From NCBI GenBank assembly GCA_025362615.1, contig JANYFQ010000546.1:1-6161 (forward strand): a DNA stretch of 6,161 bases, in the 5' to 3' direction. Under the pieces are notes generated by a model. That model was given only the letters and a program-made list of their open reading frames with translations. It did not search any database and was not told the DNA's origin. Position numbers and translations under genes: made by a program. Shown piece after piece: positions 1-6,161 of this stretch. Position 1 is the stretch's first letter, and every line of letters begins with the position of its first letter. The DNA is from Hymenobacter sp. (GTDB lineage: Bacteria > Bacteroidota > Bacteroidia > Cytophagales > Hymenobacteraceae).

Positions 1-588
1 GTGCCCATCATCGCCCTCACGGCCGACGTGACGACGGTGGACGTGGAAAAGTGCCGCGCCGTGGGCATGAACGACTACGTTTCGAAGCCAATTGACGACA
101 AGCTGCTCTACAGCAAAATCATCAAGGCCCTGAAGCAGACCGAATACGAGCGGGCCATTGCCAGCCCGGCCGGCGTGGCCCCGGCTGCTTTTGCGCTCAC
201 CCGCGTCAATTTCGAGTACCTGAAGCGCATCACCAAAACCGAGGCCCGCATGGTCCAGATGATTGGCCTGTACTTGCAGGAAATTCCGCAGCTGGTGCAA
301 ATTATGAAGCAGGCCATTGCCGAAAAAGACTGGCTGACGCTCAAACGCGCCACGCACTCCATCGTCCCCACGTTTGCCACGATGGGCATGAGCCCCGAGT
401 TTGAGGACATCGCCAAGTCCATCCAAACCATGGCGGTGGGGCTGATTGCGATGGGCGACGGGGCCAGCGCGGCCCTCCTGGCCGAGCTGCACGGCCTGTT
501 CGCCACCATCGAAACGGTGTGCGCCGAGGCCGCGCAGGAGCTGGAAGCCAAGCTGTTGGTGCTGGAAGCGACGCAGGCAAAAGAGTAG
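1..588 (+). CDS. C-terminal part of a hybrid sensor kinase or response regulator: receiver (REC) domain end plus Hpt domain (5' end outside window)
   Basis: This is the tail of a two-component phosphorelay protein. Residues 1-45 match the second half of a receiver domain: a PIIALTA strand with the conserved Thr at residue 7, then GMNDYVSKPI with the conserved Lys at residue 29 before Pro. The phospho-acceptor Asp would lie upstream of the window, so the GTG at base 1 is almost certainly an internal Val codon, not a start. Residues about 70-185 look like a helical Hpt domain, with His119 (ATHSIVPTFATMGM) as the likely phosphorylated histidine. The usual Lys three residues after the His is Val here, followed by Pro. 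REC followed by Hpt is typical of the C-terminus of hybrid histidine kinases, which pass phosphate His-Asp-His; the sensor and kinase part is not visible. It ends in TAG at 586-588, 22 bases before a repeat element. Confidence 0.88.
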   Translation: MPIIALTADVTTVDVEKCRAVGMNDYVSKPIDDKLLYSKIIKALKQTEYERAIASPAGVAPAAFALTRVNFEYLKRITKTEARMVQMIGLYLQEIPQLVQIMKQAIAEKDWLTLKRATHSIVPTFATMGMSPEFEDIAKSIQTMAVGLIAMGDGASAALLAELHGLFATIETVCAEAAQELEAKLLVLEATQAKE

Positions 589-610
589 CACGAACTCCCA
601 CGGTGTGGTT

Positions 611-785
611 TTGGCGCGGGCCTCTGGCCCGTGCCGCTTACCCTGGGGGCCTCTGGCCCCCAATCGTTGAACGGTGCGCGTTGAACGGCCCGCGTTGAAC
701 GGCGACGGGTGGTGCAACGATTTCGGCCTGGGGTGCGGGCCGGAGGCCCGCGAGTAGGCGGCACGGGCCTGGAGGCCCGCGCCAA
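611..785 (+). repeat. Structured intergenic repeat element, copy 1 (imperfect terminal inverted repeats)
   Basis: Outer arms 611-636 and 759-785 are near-perfect reverse complements, and each arm is itself a small palindrome of the type GGGCCTCTGGCCC. Two more such palindromes lie inside (645-660 and 735-751), so the element holds four GGGCC-N3/4-GGCCC units. Further in, AATCGTTG (662-669) pairs with CAACGATT (715-722), giving a nested fold around a tandem-repeat core. A second copy in the same orientation lies at 3263-3411; similarity on the left extends a few bases beyond the arm, to about 601. No open reading frame here looks real. It is probably a non-coding dispersed palindromic element of the REP or MITE kind, but its genome copy number cannot be seen from this window. 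Confidence 0.8.
667..708 (+). repeat. Three tandem 14-base units in the core of repeat copy 1
   Basis: Units TTGAACGGTGCGCG (667-680), TTGAACGGCCCGCG (681-694) and TTGAACGGCGACGG (695-708) are head to tail. Copy 2 of the element has only one TTGAAC unit at the same place. That accounts for most of the 26-base length difference between the copies (175 versus 149). Confidence 0.85.
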
Positions 786-911
786 CCGCGTTGGTTTAGC
801 AAGTTGGTTTTTGCCGCCCGCACCGGGGACGACTGCCGGGTGGCGTTCTTTGTGGGCTGTTGCGCCCGCCATAACATTTTGGCACCCATTGGTGTTTGTG
901 CAACGCACTGT
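786..911. other. Gene-free leader between repeat copy 1 and the katG operator-like site
   Basis: No coding sequence is supported here. There is a weak promoter-like arrangement: TTTG at 849-852, 19 bases, then TAACATTTTG at 872-881, which has one base too many for TAnnTTTG. A further TTTG lies at 895-898. Neither is convincing alone. The region probably holds upstream control sequence for katG. Confidence 0.35.
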
Positions 912-948
912 TTTTGAGAATACTACCTTTTGCTGTAGTTCCTCAAAA
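912..948 (+). promoter_or_regulatory. Operator-like imperfect inverted repeat upstream of katG, overlapping a possible -7 element
   Basis: TTTTGAGAATACTAC (912-926), an 8-base spacer, then GTAGTTCCTCAAAA (935-948) form an imperfect dyad. The matching parts are TTTTGAG/CTCAAAA on the outside and CTAC/GTAG on the inside. The spacer region contains TACCTTTTG (924-932), one base longer than the Bacteroidota -7 consensus TAnnTTTG. The dyad ends 40 bases before the katG start. A site like this could bind a dimeric peroxide- or metal-responsive regulator (OxyR, PerR and Fur types commonly control katG), or form a stem in the 5' untranslated RNA. It does not clearly match the published OxyR or PerR boxes I know, so the regulator is unassigned. 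Confidence 0.45.
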
Positions 949-988
949 GCCAACTCTCCGAACCAACTAATTTACCACCACCACCAAT

Positions 989-3232
<2,244 letters not shown>

Positions 3233-3262
3233 GGCCGGTAACTGACGTTGCGCGGTGGCGTT

Positions 3263-3411
3263 TTGGCGCGGGCCTCTGGCCCGTGCCGACTACTCTGGGG
3301 GCCTCCGGCCCCAATCGTTGAACGATGGGCCGTGGACGGGCAAACCATTTCGGCCTGAAGTACGGGCCAGAGGCCCGCAAGTGGCCGGCACGGGCCAGAG
3401 GCCCGCGCCAA
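3263..3411 (+). repeat. Structured intergenic repeat element, copy 2 (perfect 26-base terminal inverted repeats)
   Basis: Arms 3263-3288 and 3386-3411 are exact reverse complements over 26 bases. Four short palindromes lie inside the element: 3270-3282, 3297-3312, 3364-3376 and 3392-3404, all built as GGGCC-N3-GGCCC or close to it. It shares its arms, the central CAATCGTTGAACG and the segment ATTTCGGCCTG with copy 1, in the same order and orientation, but has a shorter core. It begins 30 bases after the katG stop and lies before the likely katG terminator, so it would be transcribed into the katG 3' untranslated RNA, where it could fold into a long stem. Confidence 0.85.
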
Positions 3412-3451
3412 TTGCATAATGTCAGTCAATAAGCCAGCAAGCTGGATAGAG

Positions 3452-3485
3452 AGCGGTGGCCTGGCAACAGGCTACCGCTTTTTTT
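3452..3485 (+). terminator. Rho-independent terminator after katG
   Basis: A 12-base-pair stem, AGCGGTGGCCTG (3452-3463) with CAGGCTACCGCT (3468-3479), contains a single G-U wobble. It closes on a GCAA tetraloop and is followed by an unbroken T run to 3485. This is a textbook intrinsic terminator on the + strand. It most likely ends the katG transcript after the repeat element and insulates lutA. A smaller palindrome CCAGC-AA-GCTGG (3434-3445) lies just before it. No T run follows in the minus direction, so it should work one way only. Confidence 0.88.
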
Positions 3486-3511
3486 GCGCGAAATCGTCGT
3501 TCGCGTAGCGG

Positions 3512-3540
3512 TTCGCGGTCTGGCAGCGGCAATACCTTTG
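3512..3540 (+). promoter_or_regulatory. Bacteroidota-type promoter for lutA
   Basis: TACCTTTG (3533-3540) matches the -7 consensus TAnnTTTG exactly. TTCG (3512-3515) is a near match to the -33 TTTG, with a 17-base spacer, within the usual range. It lies 27 bases after the katG terminator and would give a leader of roughly 105 bases before lutA. Only the -7 match is strong. Confidence 0.5.
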
Positions 3541-3589
3541 CGGGGCGGTGGGTTGAAGGTCGGGGGCGAGCGCAGCGCCCACTGCCCCG
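3541..3589 (+). promoter_or_regulatory. Leader stem-loop between the lutA promoter and lutA
   Basis: CGGGGCGGTGGG (3541-3552) pairs with CCCACTGCCCCG (3578-3589) over 12 bases with one G-U wobble, closing a 25-base loop. Within the loop, GGGCG can alternatively pair with CGCCC at 3576-3580, which shares three bases with the outer stem, so the two folds compete. A T-rich tract (3597-3608, interrupted by GA) follows eight bases later. It may be a 5' RNA structure or weak attenuator. It matches no riboswitch class that I recognise. Confidence 0.4.
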
Positions 3590-3654
3590 CCCGCGCTTTT
3601 TGATTTTTATCAGCCCGCCGCTTCCAACCGGCTCATTCTCACCCTATTTTCTCC

Positions 3655-4407
3655 GTGCCCCACGTCGATATTTTCGTCCCCTGCTTCGTGGACCAGCTTT
3701 ACCCGCGCACCGCCCTCAACATGGTGCGGGTGTTGGAGCGCGTGGGCTGCACGGTGCAGTACAATCCGGCCCAAACCTGCTGCGGGCAACCCGCTTACAA
3801 CGCCGGGCACCACGACGCGGCCCGCACGGTAGCCGCCAAGTTTCTGGCCGATTTTGCCGCTCCGGCGGCCGGGCCGCCGCGCTACGTCGTCAGCCCGTCG
3901 GCTTCCTGCACGGGCATGGTACGCAACCACTTCGGGCTGCTTTTTGCGCCCGACACCGCCGACGCACTCACCCGCGACCGCTGCCAGCAGGTGCAGCGCC
4001 GCACTTACGAGCTAACCGAATTTCTGGTTGAGGTGCTGGGCATCAGCGCCGTACCGGGCGCGGCCCTGGCCGGCAGCTACACCTACCACGACTCCTGCTC
4101 GGCGCTGCGCGAATGCGGCATCGGGCCGGGGCCGCGCCAGTTGCTCGATGGCGTGGCGGGCCTGCAACGCCTCGAAATGGCCGAAACCAGCACCTGCTGC
4201 GGGTTCGGCGGCACGTTCGCGGTCAAGTTTGAAGCCATTTCGGTGGCCATGGCCCAGCAGAAAGTCGAGCACGCCCTGGCCACCGGGGCCGACTACCTCA
4301 TCAGCACCGACGTGAGCTGCCTGATGCACCTGGAAGCCTACATCAAAAAGGAAAACCTGCCCCTCAAGTGCCTGCACATCGCCGACGTGCTGGCCAGCGG
4401 CTGGTAA
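3655..4407 (+). CDS. lutA: LutA-like (Fe-S)-binding oxidoreductase subunit with two CCG domains
   Basis: A 250-residue protein of the LutA/YkgE family, the cysteine-rich subunit of the LutABC L-lactate-oxidising complex and related to the GlpC and GlcF subunits; cytoplasmic or membrane-associated electron transfer. It has two CCG repeats. The first uses Cys10 (VPCFVDQLYP), Cys42-Cys43 (TCCGQPAYNAG) and Cys85 (SASCTGM). The second uses Cys148 (YHDSCSALRE), Cys181-Cys182 (TCCGFGGTFAVK) and Cys222 (SCLMH). Length is as usual for LutA (about 240). The start is GTG 3655, which places PHVDIFVPCF at the expected N-terminus; there is no Shine-Dalgarno sequence. Oddly, lutB and lutC are not next to it: the following gene is dapA on the other strand. 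It may work with partners encoded elsewhere, or be a related single-gene CCG protein with another substrate, so the role in lactate use is inferred from family only. Confidence 0.88.
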   Translation: MPHVDIFVPCFVDQLYPRTALNMVRVLERVGCTVQYNPAQTCCGQPAYNAGHHDAARTVAAKFLADFAAPAAGPPRYVVSPSASCTGMVRNHFGLLFAPDTADALTRDRCQQVQRRTYELTEFLVEVLGISAVPGAALAGSYTYHDSCSALRECGIGPGPRQLLDGVAGLQRLEMAETSTCCGFGGTFAVKFEAISVAMAQQKVEHALATGADYLISTDVSCLMHLEAYIKKENLPLKCLHIADVLASGW

Positions 4408-4471
4408 CGCGGGTTTTCAACCCGCGAGCAAGGCCGTAATTAAAATCACTGCGCGGGTTGAAAACCCGCGC
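4408..4471. terminator. Pair of mutually inverted 19-base hairpins between convergent lutA and dapA
   Basis: CGCGGGTTTTCAACCCGCG (4408-4426) folds as an 8-base-pair stem with a TTC loop, starting directly after the lutA stop. Its exact reverse complement, CGCGGGTTGAAAACCCGCG, lies at 4452-4470, flanked by G and C that add one more pair (4451-4471), and it touches the dapA stop codon. The 25-base spacer is AT-richer. The two could fold separately or pair with each other into one long stem. The position between two converging stop codons suggests a bidirectional transcript-end structure or a REP-like repeat pair. There is no clear T run after either hairpin, so classical intrinsic termination is uncertain. 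Confidence 0.55.
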
Positions 4472-5334
4472 TACAACGCGGCCCGCACCCGCGCTTTCAG
4501 CCCCTCGGTGGCTTCGAGCAGCGGCAGGCGCACGGCGCCGCCGCACACGCCCAGCGCCTCCAGGGCAGCCTTCACGCCCACGGGGTTGGCCTCCTCGTAC
4601 ATGAGCGGGTTGAGTTCTAAAAATGCAAAAAGCAGGGCGCGGGCGGCAACAAAATCACCGACCAGGGCGGCGCGGGTCATGGCCGAAAAACGCTGCGGAA
4701 AGGCATTGGCCAGCACCGAGATAACGCCTTCGGCCCCGCAGGCGATGAGGGCGGGCGTCATTAGGTCATCGCCCGAAAGCAGCAGAAAATCGGCGGGTTT
4801 GCCGGCGGCGATGGCCAGGCACTGTTCCAGGCTGCCACTGGCTTCTTTAATGCCCACGATGTTGGGGTGCGCAGCTAGGTGCAGAGTGGTGGCAGCGTTC
4901 AGGTTGGAAGCCGTGCGGCCGGGCACGTTGTAGAGCAGCAGCGGCACGGGGCTGGCCTCGGCCAGGCAGGTGTAATGGGCCGTAAGGCCCGCCTGGGTGG
5001 GCTTGTTGTAGGCCGGACTGGCCGAAAGAACGGCTGTAATACCTGACAAATCAGTGATTTGCAGCAACAATGCACAGGCGGCTGTGTCGTTGCCGCCGAT
5101 GCCGTACACCAGCGGCACCCGGCCGGCAACGTGCGCTTTGGCCTGGGCCAGCAGTTCGGTTTTTTTGGCCGTCGTCGTCGTCGGCGACTCGCCGGTGGTG
5201 CCGTTTACGACCAGATAATCGGCCCCGCCGACGATGCAAAAGTCCAGCAACCGCCGCCAGGCGGGGTAATCGACCGAAAAATCGGGGGCGAAAGGCGTGA
5301 CGAGCGCCACGCCGGTGCCGCGCAAAATATCCAT
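4471..5334 (-). CDS. dapA: 4-hydroxy-tetrahydrodipicolinate synthase DapA
   Basis: Cytoplasmic Schiff-base aldolase that condenses pyruvate with aspartate semialdehyde, the first committed step to diaminopimelate (peptidoglycan) and lysine. The 287-residue protein is a full-length (beta/alpha)8 barrel. Family residues are all present: Thr46-Thr47 in NGTTGESPT, Tyr109 in the SPAYNKPTQAG loop, Tyr135 and Arg140 in YNVPGRT, and Schiff-base Lys163 in GIKEASG. These sit two positions after Tyr107, Tyr133, Arg138 and Lys161 of the E. coli enzyme. A GVISVLAN segment near residue 210 is also typical. The ATG at 5334-5332 gives the standard N-terminus (ILRGTGVALVTPF); no Shine-Dalgarno sequence precedes it, but a TAnnTTTG box lies 32 bases upstream. 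The TAG stop at 4473-4471 abuts the hairpin pair shared with lutA. There are no lysine-pathway neighbours in view. Related class I aldolases (NanA, KDG aldolases) are less likely given the complete DapA set. Confidence 0.96.
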   Translation of the reverse strand: MDILRGTGVALVTPFAPDFSVDYPAWRRLLDFCIVGGADYLVVNGTTGESPTTTTAKKTELLAQAKAHVAGRVPLVYGIGGNDTAACALLLQITDLSGITAVLSASPAYNKPTQAGLTAHYTCLAEASPVPLLLYNVPGRTASNLNAATTLHLAAHPNIVGIKEASGSLEQCLAIAAGKPADFLLLSGDDLMTPALIACGAEGVISVLANAFPQRFSAMTRAALVGDFVAARALLFAFLELNPLMYEEANPVGVKAALEALGVCGGAVRLPLLEATEGLKARVRAAL

Positions 5335-5366
5335 TTTGAGAGTGGGTGGGAGTAACTTTGTGGCTT

Positions 5367-5374
5367 CAAAAGTA
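5367..5374 (-). promoter_or_regulatory. -7 promoter element for dapA
   Basis: Read on the minus strand, TACTTTTG matches the Bacteroidota -7 consensus TAnnTTTG exactly. It lies 32 bases before the dapA ATG and predicts a short leader of about 25 bases. No good TTTG -33 box is found at the expected distance, because that stretch is the heptad-repeat block, so the call rests on the -7 box and position alone. Confidence 0.45.
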
Positions 5375-5387
5375 CGCCGGTGGTTGG

Positions 5388-5563
5388 TTTGGGTTTTAGG
5401 TGTTGGGTTTTAAGTGTTGGGTGTTGGGAATTGAGCAAACCATTTTCAAATACCCAATACCCAACACCTAATACCCAAAACCCAAGCTGATTAGAAAGTT
5501 AAAAACGCGCGCCAGCCAACTTTCTAAACAGCTTCACCAAACACCCAACACCTAAAACCCAAA
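5388..5563. repeat. Degenerate 7-base repeat (ACCCAAN / NTTGGGT) in three blocks, with inverted outer ends
   Basis: Block A (5391-5432) reads as six 7-base units on the + strand: GGGTTTT, AGGTGTT, GGGTTTT, AAGTGTT, GGGTGTT, GGGAATT. Block B (5452-5486) has five units in the opposite orientation: ACCCAAT, ACCCAAC, ACCTAAT, ACCCAAA, ACCCAAG. Block C (5536-5563) has four: ACCAAAC, ACCCAAC, ACCTAAA, ACCCAAA. Bases 5388-5408 of A and 5543-5563 of C are perfect reverse complements over 21 bases, and A also pairs imperfectly with B around 5433-5451. Block A contains four GGG tracts (5391, 5405, 5419, 5426) that could form a G-quadruplex. The array fills most of the gap between divergent dapA and the deacetylase gene and encodes nothing evident. 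Confidence 0.75.
5484..5534. repeat. 51-base palindrome between heptad blocks B and C
   Basis: Arms 5484-5500 (AAGCTGATTAGAAAGTT) and 5518-5534 (AACTTTCTAAACAGCTT) pair over 17 bases with one A/A mismatch, around a 17-base loop rich in CG (ACGCGCGCC). The arms are not built from the heptad, so this is a separate structure placed inside the array. It could be an operator, a leader stem for the downstream deacetylase gene (it ends 51 bases before its start) or part of a mobile repeat. There is no T run directly after it. Confidence 0.7.
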
Positions 5564-5585
5564 TTTTTAAACCCCTTTTTTTTCC

Positions 5586-6161
5586 TTGAAAACCCCTGCC
5601 CTGCTGTTGCTGGCCGCCGCGCTCGCTACGGCCGCCTGCGATTCTAAAACCGCTACCACCGGCGAAGCCGCCACGGCCGCCAAGTCCGTCGAAACCAACG
5701 CTTCGGGCACCGACCCCGGCACGGCCGGCACCAGCGGCACCGCCGCCACCGCCCGCGACGAAGCCAACGCCGCTCCCGCCCCCGACCCCAGCAGCATTCC
5801 GGCTGCCCAAACGGGCAACGCCGCCGCCATCCTGGCCCGCCCGCAGGTGCCCATTTTGTGCTACCACCAAATCCGCGACTGGACGGCCCGCGACTCCAAA
5901 AACGCCAAAGACTACATCATCCCCGTCGCCGCTTTTAAGGCCCAGATGAAGATGCTGGCCGACTCGGGCTACCACACCGTGCTACCCGACCAGCTCTTTG
6001 CCTACCTCACCACCGGGGCCAAGCTGCCGAGTAAGCCCGTCATGCTCACCTTCGATGACACTGACCTCGACCAGTTTACCGTGGCCCGCCCCGAGTTGGA
6101 AAAGTACGGCTACAAGGCCGTTTACTTCGTGATGACCGTGAGCCTGGGCCGGCCCCACTAC
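5586..6161 (+). CDS. Lipoprotein polysaccharide deacetylase (NodB family), 3' end outside window
   Basis: The visible 192 residues begin at a TTG codon. That start is nearly forced: an in-frame TAA lies at 5568-5570 and no other start codon occurs between. It gives a signal sequence MKTPALLLLAAALATAAC, with Cys18 as probable lipidation site, although the lipobox (TAAC) is atypical at -3. Residues about 19-75 are a low-complexity Ala/Thr/Gly/Pro linker, as expected for a surface-anchored protein. The catalytic domain starts near VPILCYHQIRDW. KPVMLTFDDTD carries the NodB motif 1 aspartates, then KYGYKAVYFV, a typical strand of the fold. The Gly usual after the Asp pair is Thr. The metal-binding HxxxH motif would fall beyond the window. 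The family removes acetyl groups from GlcNAc polymers such as peptidoglycan or exopolysaccharide; the substrate here is unknown. Upstream are a T run and the heptad array; no clear -7 box was found close by. Confidence 0.87.
   Translation, partial: MKTPALLLLAAALATAACDSKTATTGEAATAAKSVETNASGTDPGTAGTSGTAATARDEANAAPAPDPSSIPAAQTGNAAAILARPQVPILCYHQIRDWTARDSKNAKDYIIPVAAFKAQMKMLADSGYHTVLPDQLFAYLTTGAKLPSKPVMLTFDDTDLDQFTVARPELEKYGYKAVYFVMTVSLGRPHY

Noticed and set aside
601..785. An insertion sequence or CRISPR array
   Set aside because: There is no transposase reading frame, no regular repeat-spacer pattern and no cas gene. The inverted arms and internal palindromes fit a non-coding repeat element better.
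108..953. A 281-codon minus-strand frame covering the Hpt gene end and repeat copy 1
   Set aside because: Half of it is antisense to the REC-Hpt coding region and the rest runs through the palindromic repeat; no protein family is evident.
3541..3608. A riboswitch ahead of lutA
   Set aside because: There is a hairpin and a T-rich tract, but no conserved core of any riboswitch class that I recognise.
3456..4031. A 191-codon plus-strand frame starting in the katG terminator
   Set aside because: It overlaps lutA in another frame, begins inside the terminator stem and gives an Arg/Pro-rich product. lutA has eight family cysteines in its own frame.
5353..5360. TAACTTTG on the plus strand as a promoter for the deacetylase gene
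   Set aside because: The -7 box matches, but the only TTTG upstream (5335-5338) is 14 bases away, too close, and it would leave a leader of over 200 bases through the heptad array. Possible but unsupported.
5499..5975. A 158-codon minus-strand frame opposite the deacetylase
   Set aside because: Gly/Val-rich shadow of the Ala/Thr/Pro linker of the lipoprotein, also running through the palindrome.

Overview
The window looks like a chromosomal segment of a high-GC member of the Bacteroidota, most like Hymenobacter or a close relative in the Cytophagales. This is inferred from three things: GC-rich coding sequence with strong G/C bias at third codon positions, no recognisable Shine-Dalgarno sequence in front of any gene, and several matches to the Bacteroidota -7 promoter element TAnnTTTG. 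The genes themselves are housekeeping or stress functions. I found no phage, CRISPR, toxin-antitoxin or defence genes.

Layout. Bases 1-588 (+) are the 3' end of a signalling protein: the C-terminal half of a receiver domain followed by an Hpt domain, probably the tail of a hybrid sensor kinase. A 400-base gap follows, holding a structured repeat element (copy 1) and an operator-like inverted repeat. Then comes katG (989-3232, +), a complete bifunctional catalase-peroxidase with all expected active-site residues. A second, same-orientation copy of the repeat element lies just after katG, followed by a strong intrinsic terminator (3452-3485). A TAnnTTTG promoter and a leader hairpin then precede lutA (3655-4407, +), a two-CCG-domain Fe-S oxidoreductase subunit without lutB or lutC beside it. 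lutA converges on dapA (5334-4471, -), which makes the diaminopimelate/lysine precursor. The two are separated by 63 bases carrying two mutually inverted 19-base hairpins. Upstream of dapA is a 251-base divergent intergenic region filled with a degenerate 7-base repeat and a 51-base palindrome. After it a TTG-started lipoprotein polysaccharide deacetylase (5586 to the window end, +) begins and is cut off.

The genes look like separate transcription units rather than one operon: each junction carries a terminator, a promoter or a repeat cluster. The most notable content is therefore intergenic: four different families of structured repeats in about 6 kb. The two elements bracketing katG and the heptad array upstream of the deacetylase are the best candidates for further work. 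I see no convincing sign of a new multi-gene system.
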